Shown: positions 7,722 to 16,934, counted from the stretch's first letter. The stretch: DNA of 64,000 nucleotides from a virus (IMGVR_UViG_3300036985_003381:1-64000), one strand, 5' to 3'. The notes: generated from the sequence alone by a model not told the origin. Numbers and translations: made by a program.

Positions 7722-7897
7722 TGCCAAAATCAAATATTGAAAATAGTCTTGAGATGATTCAGGATGTTATAGACAGGGTTTTATATTTAGATATTGAATC
7801 TAAAAATTCATTTTCAAGTGATATAAATGCATTGCTAAGTAAATATCCAATAAACTATGAGACAGTAGATGGCGTAAGAGTTTATAGCCAGACATAG
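7721..7897 (+). CDS. Hypothetical small protein (58 aa)
   Basis: ATG overlaps the preceding stop by one base (TAATG). The product is an acidic helical protein (MIQDVIDRVLYLDIESK). It fills what would otherwise be a 190-bp gap in a tightly packed operon. Family unknown. Confidence 0.5.
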   Translation: MPKSNIENSLEMIQDVIDRVLYLDIESKNSFSSDINALLSKYPINYETVDGVRVYSQT

Positions 7898-7913
7898 CAT
7901 AAAAAGTATTATT

Positions 7914-8420
7914 ATGAAGAGAAAAAGCAAAATACAAATATCAAAAGAAGTATTAAAAATAGTCAACAGAGTTGAGATTGAACTTAATTATGTAATGGGA
8001 AGACCTATATCACTTATTGTTGTTGATACAAATGAAACGGCTAAGTTAAAAATAGATAAAAATGCAATGTTATTTTTATTTAAGAGAACGATTGAAGAGA
8101 TATTTGATATATTACCAAATACAATTGAGTCATATACTAGATTGCCTCCATATCCAGAATGCAGATATGCATATATGTTCTTGTATAAAAAATATTTCCC
8201 AAATGATAAATTATTACTTATTTCGCAAAGCATAGGTTTGAAAGATCATACTATGGCAGTATATGGTCTTACTAGACACAATGAATTGTATACATACGAC
8301 TTAGGATATAAGAGATTATTTAATAAGTTATTAGATAAAATTAGTGAGATTATAGATAATAATTACATAGAAGAAGAAATAAGTTATGAAAGCAAAAAAG
8401 AATATAGTGAGTTTATTTGA
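7914..8420 (+). CDS. Hypothetical protein (168 aa)
   Basis: Begins with a basic helical segment (RKSKIQISKEVLKIVNRVEIEL) and has Pro/Cys/Tyr-rich ESYTRLPPYPECRYAYMF near residue 72. It overlaps the methyltransferase gene by 35 bp, so the two are probably cotranslated. No family recognised. Confidence 0.6.
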   Translation: MKRKSKIQISKEVLKIVNRVEIELNYVMGRPISLIVVDTNETAKLKIDKNAMLFLFKRTIEEIFDILPNTIESYTRLPPYPECRYAYMFLYKKYFPNDKLLLISQSIGLKDHTMAVYGLTRHNELYTYDLGYKRLFNKLLDKISEIIDNNYIEEEISYESKKEYSEFI

Positions 8421-9912
8421 TGGTATATCTTGCGCTAGACAAAGTTTAGAGCGTTCGAATATTGATGTGGGTACATATTATGCAAGTGAGATAGATAAGT
8501 ATGCTATACAAGTAACTATGGCAAACTATCCAGATACTATTCAGTTAGGTTCAGTTGTAAATGTTAATGCAAAGGAGTTGCCTAAGATTGATATGTTATT
8601 TGGTGGTTCCCCTTGTCAAAGTTTTTCATTTGCAGGAAAGCGTAAGGGTATGTCAACAAAATGCGAGACAGAGATATTAACCCTTGAACATTACTTGGAA
8701 TTAAAAAATGATGGTTTTGAGTTTGAAGGTCAATCGTATTTGTTTTGGGAGTATTGTAGAGTTTTATCGGAACTTAGAATAAAAAATCCGGATATATTAT
8801 TTCTGCTTGAGAATGTAGAGATGGGAGAGAAGTGGGAAAAAGTATTAAGCAAGGCTATTGGAGTGAATGGTATCCATATAAACTCCTCACTAGTATCTGC
8901 TCAGAATCGTAAGCGTATCTATTGGACAAATATTGGATTAGAACCAGCAGGATTATTTGGAGACTTAGCAAGTATAATTAAACAACCTAAAGATAGGGGT
9001 ATCTTTCTAAAAGATATACTTGAAAGTGAAGTTGATGATAAATACTATTTAAGCGACAAGTTAATTGCAGGGTTTGAGAGGCACAAGGTAAGGCACGATG
9101 GCAAGGGGACAGGCTTTGCATTTAAGCCAAAGACAGAGAGCGATAGCAAGGGGAACTCTCTTAGGGCAAATGCAGCATTAGCTCCTACGGACAATATGCT
9201 AATAGTTCATAATACTCAGAGACGTGATCCAAATAGACCTGCAATTAAAAAGAATAAAAATGCTGGTGGTAGTGGTCATTTAACACGAACTGATGGTAAG
9301 ACTTACTGCTTAGATAGTGGCAATACAAACGCAATAGAATTAGTTGGATGTATCAAATTTGGCAGAACTGATGAAGCAAAGAAAATACGAAAAGAAAGTA
9401 TGAAAAATGGAAAAGATTATACGCCATTTCAAGCCAAAGAAATAACTAGTATTGATTACGATAAAATGAATACGCTTACTACTGCGATAAGTAAAGATAA
9501 CCTATTAATGCAATTAAAATATCAAAAAGAGATTGAAAAATCATTATCCAATGAAAAAGCAACAACAATAGATGCAAGTTATTATAAAGGTTTTGGAGTT
9601 AGAAATGGAGCTTGTAGGCAAGTCGTTCAAGTAAGCAACAACAATAAATCTAACGGAGGAACTCAACCATACCAACAGGATAGGATTTATGACGTAAACG
9701 GTATAAGTCCTGCATTACAAGCTCAATTGCCAAATGGAAGTAATATGATAAATACCTCACGAATTAGAAGATTAACGCCATTAGAATGTATGCGACTACA
9801 GACTATGTCAGATACCTATTTGATGCCCGTTAGCGACAGTCAAAGGTACAAGCAACTAGGTAATGGATGGACAATAGAAGTAATTTCACACATATTAAAT
9901 TATATAAAATGA
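8386..9912 (+). CDS. DNA (cytosine-5) methyltransferase
   Basis: Transfers methyl groups from S-adenosylmethionine to C5 of cytosine in phage DNA. The motifs run in order: SLFDGISCARQSL (motif I, residues 9-21), GGSPCQSFSFAG (motif IV, catalytic Cys77), LLENVEMG (motif VI), QNRKRIYW (motif VIII), a target-recognition region of nearly 300 residues, RRLTPLECMRLQ (motif IX) and QLGNGWT (motif X). The single-polypeptide order is Dcm-like. No partner endonuclease is nearby, so it is more likely for protection from host restriction than part of an R-M system. Sequence specificity cannot be read from the sequence. Confidence 0.93.
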   Translation: MKAKKNIVSLFDGISCARQSLERSNIDVGTYYASEIDKYAIQVTMANYPDTIQLGSVVNVNAKELPKIDMLFGGSPCQSFSFAGKRKGMSTKCETEILTLEHYLELKNDGFEFEGQSYLFWEYCRVLSELRIKNPDILFLLENVEMGEKWEKVLSKAIGVNGIHINSSLVSAQNRKRIYWTNIGLEPAGLFGDLASIIKQPKDRGIFLKDILESEVDDKYYLSDKLIAGFERHKVRHDGKGTGFAFKPKTESDSKGNSLRANAALAPTDNMLIVHNTQRRDPNRPAIKKNKNAGGSGHLTRTDGKTYCLDSGNTNAIELVGCIKFGRTDEAKKIRKESMKNGKDYTPFQAKEITSIDYDKMNTLTTAISKDNLLMQLKYQKEIEKSLSNEKATTIDASYYKGFGVRNGACRQVVQVSNNNKSNGGTQPYQQDRIYDVNGISPALQAQLPNGSNMINTSRIRRLTPLECMRLQTMSDTYLMPVSDSQRYKQLGNGWTIEVISHILNYIK

Positions 9913-10235
9913 ACAAAAGAGAAAAAGTTATTAAAAAATTATCTCGCAATGGATTAATTTATCCACAGGATTTATTAAATACAATGCAATTCTATGACAA
10001 GAAGGATTACAAAAAAGCGTTTCCACAAATAAAGTTACATAAAGACTGTGTCTATGTAGAGGATTATTTATTCCATATAAATATTCAGATGTTATCTGAT
10101 GGTACATACTACTGCGAATTGAATGATGCAACCGAGTCTGATGAAATGAATACAACTGTCAGAACACGAGATCGGGATAGTGCAATATATTTTATGATTA
10201 TTAATTCTACAATTGTTAAATATAAACAAATTTAA
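9909..10235 (+). CDS. Hypothetical protein (108 aa)
   Basis: Starts in the stop of the methyltransferase gene (ATGA overlap). Basic N-terminus (NKREKVIKKLSRNG), then Asp/Tyr/Cys-rich beta segments. No family recognised; its position suggests co-expression with the methyltransferase. Confidence 0.6.
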   Translation: MNKREKVIKKLSRNGLIYPQDLLNTMQFYDKKDYKKAFPQIKLHKDCVYVEDYLFHINIQMLSDGTYYCELNDATESDEMNTTVRTRDRDSAIYFMIINSTIVKYKQI

Positions 10236-10252
10236 GACTATATTCGCACTAT

Positions 10253-10549
10253 ATGAAGAGTAAAATATTTGACAATTATGCAGATAATGTGGCTAACGCT
10301 TTTAGCATTACAAGGGAAGAATTGTTTTCAAAAAATAAGGACAGGGAGATATGTACTGCAAGATTTATGTTGTATTATCTGTGTTATAATAGGCAGATGA
10401 TATTATCATATATAGAAAAGCATATGCTAAAGAATGGGTACCATGTATATCACTCAACAGTTGCCTATGGTATTCGAACCATTAAAGAAAAGTTAGGTAT
10501 CGATCCGGACTATGTGACATTAATAAAAAAACTTGAACAATTAAATTAA
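10253..10549 (+). CDS. DnaA domain-IV-like DNA-binding protein
   Basis: The whole protein (98 aa) resembles only the C-terminal DNA-binding domain of DnaA: an N-terminal helix with FSITREELFSKNKDREI, AR at residues 36-37 and a helical segment reading HSTVAYGIRTIKEKL, matching the usual signature region V/T-[VI]-x-x-A. There is no AAA+ domain. Phages and plasmids use such stand-alone domains as origin or transcription factors. The CGACAT iterons in the window are candidate targets, which is inference. Confidence 0.65.
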   Translation: MKSKIFDNYADNVANAFSITREELFSKNKDREICTARFMLYYLCYNRQMILSYIEKHMLKNGYHVYHSTVAYGIRTIKEKLGIDPDYVTLIKKLEQLN

Positions 10550-10554
10550 ATTAT

Positions 10555-11184
10555 ATGACAAATCAGAGATTTTATGACAAATTAAAGAATCCTCCAGCAG
10601 GTGTATTGAAAAAGATTACAGGTGGAAGATTATCGGGAATGACAGACATTAAGCCACAATGGAGAATTGAGGTGATGACAGATGTGTTTGGTCCAATAGG
10701 AATTGGATGGTACTATGACGATGTAAAGTTTGAATACATCAATTGTGCAAATGGTGAGGTAGTATGCAACTGCCACCTTAGTGTTTACATCAAAGATGGC
10801 GAGGTGTGGTCTAAGGCAATATTTGGTACAGGCGGTAGTAAGTTAGTATCTAATGAGAAGTCTGGTCCATATGTAAGCGATGAGGCTGAAAAAATGGCAA
10901 TGACTGACGCACTAAGTGTAGCCCTCAAGGCTATAGGAGTTGCTGCAAATGTTTATATGGGTCATTCATTTCCTGCGGATAAAAAAACTGAGTCTCCAAT
11001 CGAGAATATTTCTAAAGAATTGATTTTAAAAAGTGATGATTGGGAAAAAGTTAAATCCTATATAGAATCTAACAAAAGTTTAGGTCTAGATTTAATTACT
11101 AATCAGCTTAGTCGCAAGTACACCCTCAGTCCAAATATTATTAAAGAAATAAAATTAATTATAGATGGAGCAGATTCTAAATAG
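10555..11184 (+). CDS. Rad52-like single-strand annealing protein
   Basis: Single-strand annealing recombinase of the phage Rad52/22 type. The core contains KPQWRIEVMTDVFGPIGIGW (about 33-52), a beta-sheet with conserved Tyr/Asp and then EKMAMTDALSVALKAIGVAA (about 104-123), the typical Rad52-family helix, followed by a charged C-terminal tail. It is immediately followed by an exonuclease and an SSB-like protein, the usual partners of an annealase in phage recombination and concatemer processing. It overlaps the exonuclease gene by 20 bp. Confidence 0.8.
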   Translation: MTNQRFYDKLKNPPAGVLKKITGGRLSGMTDIKPQWRIEVMTDVFGPIGIGWYYDDVKFEYINCANGEVVCNCHLSVYIKDGEVWSKAIFGTGGSKLVSNEKSGPYVSDEAEKMAMTDALSVALKAIGVAANVYMGHSFPADKKTESPIENISKELILKSDDWEKVKSYIESNKSLGLDLITNQLSRKYTLSPNIIKEIKLIIDGADSK

Positions 11185-11902
11185 ATTAAAAAATGATGAT
11201 GAGTACTACAAAGGGGAGGGCAAACTTTTTTTATCTAACTCTGATATAAATGCTTTATTAAATAACCCAAAGGAGTTTAAGGCTCAGGGAGAAGAAACTC
11301 GTCCTATGATAGATGGCAGATATATTCACCAATATTTATTAGAACCTGAAAAATGTGTTGATACATTATTTATTGATACAGCCACTAGAAATAATAAGGA
11401 GTACAAGACGTTCATTCAAGATAATGGAGTGGAGTTTTGTTTCTTGGCTCACGAAATTCAGAACTTACAATATTTGGCTAATACAATGAAGTCTAATCTA
11501 ATGTTCTATGAATATCTATATGCGCCAGGGAACACCTATGAAGTCCCTGCAATAGGACAAATAAAGGGTGAGATGTGGAAAGGTAAGGCAGATGTTGTTA
11601 TGGCTAATGATTTTATTATTGACGTTAAAACAACCTCTGATATTAATAAGTTTAGATATAGTGCTAAGACATATAATTATGATAGTCAAGCTTACATATA
11701 TGAGCAGTTGTTTGGTAAGAGGTTAATATTTCTAGTTATTGACAAGGAGACCTCACAGTTAGGTAAATTTGATGTAAGTGACTCATTCTTGTTATCCGGG
11801 GAGTTAAAGGTTGAGGCGGCAATAAAGGTATTTAATAAATATTATGGTATCAATCCAACTGATGATATTTTACACCACCACATTGCAGAACTATTAGTAT
11901 AA
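11165..11902 (+). CDS. PD-(D/E)XK exonuclease (RecE/YqaJ-like)
   Basis: Predicted 5'-3' resection nuclease acting with the upstream annealase. It starts with FLSNSDINALLNNPKEF (a typical front element of this family), has G-x-x-x-H near residue 54 (DGRYIHQYLLE), the metal-binding segment GKADVV (140-145) and IIDVKTTSD (151-159) with Asp153 and Lys155 in the PD-(D/E)XK position. Length (245 aa) suits the compact phage exonucleases. Overlap with the upstream gene implies coupled expression. Confidence 0.85.
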   Translation: MEQILNRLKNDDEYYKGEGKLFLSNSDINALLNNPKEFKAQGEETRPMIDGRYIHQYLLEPEKCVDTLFIDTATRNNKEYKTFIQDNGVEFCFLAHEIQNLQYLANTMKSNLMFYEYLYAPGNTYEVPAIGQIKGEMWKGKADVVMANDFIIDVKTTSDINKFRYSAKTYNYDSQAYIYEQLFGKRLIFLVIDKETSQLGKFDVSDSFLLSGELKVEAAIKVFNKYYGINPTDDILHHHIAELLV

Positions 11903-11920
11903 AAAATAACAAATTATAAA

Positions 11921-12184
11921 ATGCCAAAAGAAAAAGTATTCGCCAATGGATTTATCTTTAAACGTAAAGAGTCCGCACCAGAATTTGTAGTAGGTAGATT
12001 ATCATTAAAAGTTGATGAGGCTATTGCATTTATGAAACAACACACTAAAGACGGATGGGTTAACCTAAGTGTTATGAAAGCACGAACAGGTAACTTCTAT
12101 GTCGAATTAGATACATTTGAAAGCAAGGAGAGTGTAGCTAAACCTGAATACAAGTTAGATGATGATAACGACTTGCCATTCTAG
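11921..12184 (+). CDS. Small SSB-like protein
   Basis: 87 residues ending in the acidic tip DDDNDLPF, the hallmark of SSB C-termini that recruit other replication proteins. The body is small and basic with beta-type segments (NGFIFKRKESAPEFVVGRL; WVNLSVMKARTGNFYVELD). It is shorter than a typical cellular SSB. The preceding annealase and exonuclease fit a complete recombination module. The following terminator ends the early operon. Confidence 0.75.
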   Translation: MPKEKVFANGFIFKRKESAPEFVVGRLSLKVDEAIAFMKQHTKDGWVNLSVMKARTGNFYVELDTFESKESVAKPEYKLDDDNDLPF

Positions 12185-12197
12185 AAAAAAACAATTG

Positions 12198-12225
12198 GGG
12201 GCAGTATTCTTCTGCCCCTATTTTT
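12198..12225 (+). terminator. Rho-independent terminator of the early operon
   Basis: GGGGCAG (12198-12204) and CTGCCCC (12212-12218) form a 7-bp stem with a 7-nt loop, followed by TATTTTT. It closes the operon just after the SSB-like gene. Confidence 0.85.
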
Positions 12226-12248
12226 AATACCAAAAAAACCAATTTATT

Positions 12249-12416
12249 CCCCTATTACTACTACTATATATAAATATATATAATATATATTATTTTTATA
12301 ATTATAATTAGGTTAATTAATTAACATAATCGACATTAGTTCATCAAATCAGATAGTTAAGCAAAAAAAACGTACATAAAATCGACATAAAAACGACATG
12401 CAATGACATACGACAT
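12249..12416. repeat. Second AT tract and iteron cluster; possible origin or operator
   Basis: Resembles 392-475: an A/T tract (about 12249-12325) followed by CGACAT cores at 12331-12336, 12383-12388, 12394-12399 and 12411-12416, with a TGACAT variant at 12404-12409. The shared order is A/T tract, ATTAATT[GA]ACATAATCGACAT and further CGACAT copies. The last copies run into the first codons of the primase-helicase gene (ATG at 12403). This could be an origin or an autoregulatory operator over the start codon. Confidence 0.55.
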
Positions 12417-14805
12417 TACAATATTTAAAACAATAAGGGATATAGATGCTCCATTCCATAGGGATGTGATGGTTATATTAGAGAGAATCAAAAACGGAAC
12501 ATCAAAAGAAATAATTAAGAAAATACGATTAGAAAAAAATAAAAATGAAAGAAATGAAATAAAAAAACAGTTGGTTGCTATTTGTTTTAGCGGAAAATTT
12601 AATAAGAGGGCTGACAGTTCTATTATATCGCATTCCGGTTTAATATGTTTAGATTTTGATGGATATGTAAAGCAAAAGGATTTGCTAGTAGACAAAGAAA
12701 TTCTATCTAAAAACAAGTTTGTATTTAGTGTATTTATTTCTCCGTCAGGTAATGGGTTAAAGGTGTTAGTAAAAATACCACCAATAACAGATAACCATGT
12801 AAATTATTTTAATTCATTAGAGAAATATTTTGATTCTCCATATTTTGATAAGACGAGCAAAAATATAAGCAGAGTTTGTTATGAGTCTTATGATCCATTA
12901 ATTTATATAAACAGTGATTCAGAGGTGTGGGAAAAGATTGAAGAGTATAATCATGTTGAGATTAATAAATTTAAAGATAAGCCAACAATCCCAATTAGTG
13001 ACGAGAATAAGATTGTAGATATACTTATTAGTTGGTGGACTAAGAAGTATCCAATGGTTGAAGGCTCAAGAAACCAAAATGCATACATCTTGGCTATGGC
13101 ACTAAATGACTTTGGAATTAATAAGAGTTTGGCAATGTTTGTACTAACCCAGTATGCGACAGATACATTTAATGAATTTGAGGTTAAGACAGTAATTGAC
13201 TCAGCATACAAGAACACGCAAAATTTTGGCACCAAGTATTACGAGGATGAGCAGAGGATTAACTCTATTAAAGAGAAACTGAAGAGAGGTGTGCCAAAAA
13301 AGGATATCCGCATCCAACTGCAAGATTCCAATTTGGATAGCGATGTAATAGAGGCAGTTTTAAATAGGGTTGATGAAGAAAACCAAAAACTAACCTTTTG
13401 GAATAAGAATGAGAAGGGTGCCGTATCAATGGTACACATCCAATTCAAATCATTTTTAGAGTACAATGGATTCTATAAGTACTGCCCTGAAGGTAGTAAG
13501 AGTTATGTATTTGTAAGAGTTACTAATAATTTGATTGACCATACAAGCGAAAAAGAGATAAAGGACTTCGTTTTAAGCTACCTAATCGAGTTAGATGACG
13601 TTAAGGTATATAATTACTTCGCTGACCAAACAAGGTTCTTTAAAGAGGAGTTTATGTCGTTAATTTCTACAGTAGATATTTACTTCATGGAGGACACTCA
13701 ACATACAGCTTACTTGTACTATAGAAATTGTGCAGTAAAGATTACCAAGGATAGTATTGTTACCATAGATTATATTAACCTTGGAGGATTTGTCTGGAAA
13801 GACCACATAATAGATAGGATATTTAATATATGTGCTGTTACAGGTCGTTGTGACTATAAAACATTCATTGCTAATATTTGCTACAAGGATGAGGATAGGA
13901 TTAAGACAATGGAGAGTACAATTGGGTATTTGCTACATGCACATAAGAACCTATCGTTTTGTCCTGCGGTTATACTAAATGATGAGATTATTAGCGATAA
14001 TCCTAATGGTGGGACAGGTAAGGGGTTATTTATGAATGCACTAAGTAAAATGAAGAAACTTGTTGTTATTGATGGGAAGTCGTTCCTATTCGAAAGGTCG
14101 TTTGCATACCAACTAGTTTCAGCAGATACACAAATTCTATGTTTTGATGATGTTAAAAAATACTTTGATTTTGAAAGACTATTTAGTATTGTAACCGAAG
14201 GTCTTACATTAGAAAAAAAGAATAAGGATGCTATCAAGATACCATTTAGCAAGTCACCTAAGATTGCTATAACTACAAACTATGCTATCAAAGGGTCAGG
14301 TAATTCATTCGCACGAAGGAAATGGGAACTTGAACTACACCAGCATTATAATGAGAACTATAGCCCTCTCGATGAATTTAAGAAACTAATGTTTAGCGAT
14401 TGGTCAGATATTGATTGGTGCGAATTTGATAACTATATGATTCAGTGCTTAACCGGATATTTAAATACAGGTCTTGTTAAGTCTAAATTTGTTAACTTAA
14501 ATATCAGACAATTATCAGCTGAAACTTGCCATGAGTTTATTGAATGGTGCGGATTACTAGATAATCAAGAGCAAAATCAAATGCTAGAGGTAGAGACAAG
14601 GTTATATAAAAATGATCTATATGCTGCTTTTATTGAAGAATATCCAGACTATGGTCCAAAGTCAAAAATGACCATAAGTAGAACTAGGTTTTATAAGTGG
14701 TTAATATCTTACTCAATGTATAAAGAAAATACAATGCCTGAAGAAGGGAGAGACTTAACAGGTCGTTGGATGATTATTAGAAGAAAAAAGGATGCAGTTG
14801 ATTGA
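12403..14805 (+). CDS. Primase-helicase with VirE-N/BT4734-like N-terminus
   Basis: Replicative primase-helicase fusion of 800 residues. The N-terminus (about 1-150) resembles the VirE-N/BT4734 domain common in Bacteroidota mobile elements, with LICLDFDGY near residue 80 and FISPSGNGLKVLVKI near 110 as in archaeo-eukaryotic-type primases. A PriCT-like helical segment follows (GSRNQNAYILAMALNDF, about 222). The C-terminal part has a superfamily-3 helicase core: GGTGKGLF (Walker A, about 536), ILCFDDVKKYF (Walker B, about 580) and IAITTNYAIKG. The ATG lies in the iteron array. It overlaps the next gene by 14 bp. Confidence 0.85.
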   Translation: MTYDITIFKTIRDIDAPFHRDVMVILERIKNGTSKEIIKKIRLEKNKNERNEIKKQLVAICFSGKFNKRADSSIISHSGLICLDFDGYVKQKDLLVDKEILSKNKFVFSVFISPSGNGLKVLVKIPPITDNHVNYFNSLEKYFDSPYFDKTSKNISRVCYESYDPLIYINSDSEVWEKIEEYNHVEINKFKDKPTIPISDENKIVDILISWWTKKYPMVEGSRNQNAYILAMALNDFGINKSLAMFVLTQYATDTFNEFEVKTVIDSAYKNTQNFGTKYYEDEQRINSIKEKLKRGVPKKDIRIQLQDSNLDSDVIEAVLNRVDEENQKLTFWNKNEKGAVSMVHIQFKSFLEYNGFYKYCPEGSKSYVFVRVTNNLIDHTSEKEIKDFVLSYLIELDDVKVYNYFADQTRFFKEEFMSLISTVDIYFMEDTQHTAYLYYRNCAVKITKDSIVTIDYINLGGFVWKDHIIDRIFNICAVTGRCDYKTFIANICYKDEDRIKTMESTIGYLLHAHKNLSFCPAVILNDEIISDNPNGGTGKGLFMNALSKMKKLVVIDGKSFLFERSFAYQLVSADTQILCFDDVKKYFDFERLFSIVTEGLTLEKKNKDAIKIPFSKSPKIAITTNYAIKGSGNSFARRKWELELHQHYNENYSPLDEFKKLMFSDWSDIDWCEFDNYMIQCLTGYLNTGLVKSKFVNLNIRQLSAETCHEFIEWCGLLDNQEQNQMLEVETRLYKNDLYAAFIEEYPDYGPKSKMTISRTRFYKWLISYSMYKENTMPEEGRDLTGRWMIIRRKKDAVD

Positions 14806-16237
14806 AAGAGATTACGGACATAATAACCAAATGATGTATGAGTCTTGTCTTAGGTTGCAGAGAGTTATTAATATTAGCACAACTGAGACAAAACGTGGTA
14901 AGATAGAAATAAAATTAAAACATAAGACAGACATCGAAACAGTAAATAAAATTAATATGAGTTGTGAGCATTATAGATTACTGTCGGAGCGTGACCTGAA
15001 AAGACATTCTGAGTTAATTCTTAGAGACTATCAAATTGATATAACTAATAAGGCAATTGATATAATTAATAGGCATGGATTTGTTTACTTAGCTATGGAA
15101 GTTAGGACAGGAAAAACTTTTACTTCACTATCTATAGCAGAGGATTTAATGGTTAAAAATGTATTGTTTATTACTAAGAAGAAAGCGATATCAGGTATTA
15201 AAAAAGATATAAATCATTTTTTACCAATCTATAACATAGAGGTAATAAATTATGAGAGTTTGCATACTGTTGAAAACAATCATATATGGGATTTAGTAAT
15301 ATGCGATGAAGCTCACAGTATGGGAGCATTTCCTAAGCCAAGTATAAGAGCGGTTTCTGTAAAAAATATTTTAAAAAAAACAGGATGCAAGACAATATTC
15401 CTTTCAGGAACGCCAACTCCAGAATCATACTCACAGATATATCATCAAGTATATGGTGTTGCATTAAATCCATTTAGAGGATTTTCTAATTTCTATAAAT
15501 TTGCAAATGAATATGTCAATGTAGTACAAAGAAATATTGCTGGAAATAAAGTAAATGACTATTCAAATGCATTGAAATCCATAATTGATGTAATGAATCC
15601 ATATACTATTAGTTATACTCAAAAAGAAGCAGGATTTTTAAGTGAAATAAAAGAAGAGATATTGTATATAAAACTAAAAGAGTCTACCTATAATATAATA
15701 AATAAATTAAAAAAAGATTTAGTTGTTAAAGGGAAAGATGAAGTCATACTAGCAGATACATCCGTAAAACTTATGACTAAAATACACCAACTATGCTCAG
15801 GAACAGTAAAGTTTGAGAGCGGCAATTCAATAGTACTAGATACAAGTAAGGCAGAGTTTATTAAAAATAATTTTTTGGGATGTAAGATTGGAATATTTTA
15901 TAAGTTTAAGGAAGAACTAAACGCATTAGAAGAAATATTCGGTGATGAACTTACTACCGATCTTGAAGAGTTTGATAATACAAATAAGAACATAGCCCTA
16001 CAGATTGTATCCGGGAGAGAAGGTATATCACTAAAGAATGCTGACTATTTGGTTTACTATAACATCGATTTTAGTGCTACAAGTTATTGGCAATCTAAGG
16101 ATAGAATGACTACCAAGGAAAGACCTGCTAACCAAGTCTATTGGATATTTTCTATTGGTGGTATTGAAAAAGATATTTACAAGCAAGTATTAAATAAAAA
16201 AGATTATACATTAAACCATTTCAAAGAATCATTATGA
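14792..16237 (+). CDS. SF2 (SNF2/DEAD-like) helicase
   Basis: A 481-residue superfamily-2 ATPase: LRDYQIDITNKA (Q-motif-like, 78-89), RTGKT (Walker A, 105-109), CDEAHS (Walker B, 171-176), LSGTPTPE (motif III, 204-211), and in the second RecA domain VSGREGISLKNADYLVYYN and SYWQSKDRM (motifs V and VI). This compact SNF2-like type is common in phages next to primase genes. Translation is probably coupled with the primase-helicase through a 14-bp overlap. Confidence 0.88.
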   Translation: MQLIERDYGHNNQMMYESCLRLQRVINISTTETKRGKIEIKLKHKTDIETVNKINMSCEHYRLLSERDLKRHSELILRDYQIDITNKAIDIINRHGFVYLAMEVRTGKTFTSLSIAEDLMVKNVLFITKKKAISGIKKDINHFLPIYNIEVINYESLHTVENNHIWDLVICDEAHSMGAFPKPSIRAVSVKNILKKTGCKTIFLSGTPTPESYSQIYHQVYGVALNPFRGFSNFYKFANEYVNVVQRNIAGNKVNDYSNALKSIIDVMNPYTISYTQKEAGFLSEIKEEILYIKLKESTYNIINKLKKDLVVKGKDEVILADTSVKLMTKIHQLCSGTVKFESGNSIVLDTSKAEFIKNNFLGCKIGIFYKFKEELNALEEIFGDELTTDLEEFDNTNKNIALQIVSGREGISLKNADYLVYYNIDFSATSYWQSKDRMTTKERPANQVYWIFSIGGIEKDIYKQVLNKKDYTLNHFKESL

Positions 16238-16572
16238 CATTAAAGCCAATAAATAAAGAATTTATTTTGACACATGGATTTTCTGATCCTGTTAGATATT
16301 TTGATGAAGAGATGCAGCAATTTCGTGTCTATTACGAAATAGAAGGATATTCATCTCCAATACTTATAAGTCCAGTCCCTCGTATATATCGCAATATATC
16401 TATAGAGAGTCAAATTGATAGATTTTCAGATATTAAGACTATAGAGAAAAATAGTGATGAACAATGGAATATTTTTGTAAAGTCATTAGACAACCATTTA
16501 ACAACATTTCATTACCAAGAAGAATTATTAAATTTAATGATGATTTGTGGAAGACCATTAAACGTATTTTGA
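16234..16572 (+). CDS. Hypothetical protein (112 aa)
   Basis: Begins with a 4-bp overlap after the helicase. Contains Tyr/Phe-rich FRVYYEIEGYSSPILISPVPRIYR and a helical C-terminal half. No family recognised. Its position suggests a replication accessory role, but that is only context. Confidence 0.6.
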   Translation: MTLKPINKEFILTHGFSDPVRYFDEEMQQFRVYYEIEGYSSPILISPVPRIYRNISIESQIDRFSDIKTIEKNSDEQWNIFVKSLDNHLTTFHYQEELLNLMMICGRPLNVF

Positions 16573-16618
16573 ACCAACAATTAAACAAAAAAATTAAATT
16601 AATTATAAAACAAAAAAA

Positions 16619-16873
16619 ATGGAAAACATTAACAGAATTATCGAAACGTTTAAAGACGAGAAAGAAATTATTATTATTTGTAGTAAAGAATTAGCTTTAA
16701 AACTCAATCAGGAGATAGCTGATTTTACTACAAATATAGATGGTCAAGCAGGATTGTTTAAAAACCAAAACAAAATAGATTTAGGATTTAATTCTATTTT
16801 TAAAAATGGAGTAACACTACATTATACAAGTGATTTTCCAAAGTTCATTGAAGGCATTAAAAATATGGACTAA
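16619..16873 (+). CDS. Hypothetical small protein (84 aa)
   Basis: Follows an A-rich leader. The product has an N-terminal charged helix (FKDEKEIIIICSKELALKLNQ) and GVTLHYTSDFPKFIEGI near the end. Unrecognised. It is the last replication-module gene before the cassette-like array, whose first inverted repeat begins 13 bp downstream. Confidence 0.6.
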   Translation: MENINRIIETFKDEKEIIIICSKELALKLNQEIADFTTNIDGQAGLFKNQNKIDLGFNSIFKNGVTLHYTSDFPKFIEGIKNMD

Positions 16874-16886
16874 TACAAGAACTAAA

Positions 16887-16934
16887 GTAGGGGCAAAATA
16901 CTATTTTAAAATGTAACGTAGTATTTGCCCTAAC
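16887..16934. repeat. Gene-less cassette-like unit with inverted ends
   Basis: GTAGGGGCAAAATACTA (16887-16903) pairs with TAGTATTTGCCCTAAC (16919-16934), with one bulged A and a weak GTTA end on the left. The unit is only about 50 bp and has no gene between its arms. Its right end (CCCTAAC) is the R''-like box of the next hairpin. It may be a degenerate unit or a former terminator at which the array was inserted; no T-run follows. Confidence 0.5.

Noticed and set aside
16464-16694. 76-residue frame overlapping 16234-16572 and 16619-16873
   Set aside because: It is out of frame with both better-supported genes and is low-complexity Lys/Ile coding.
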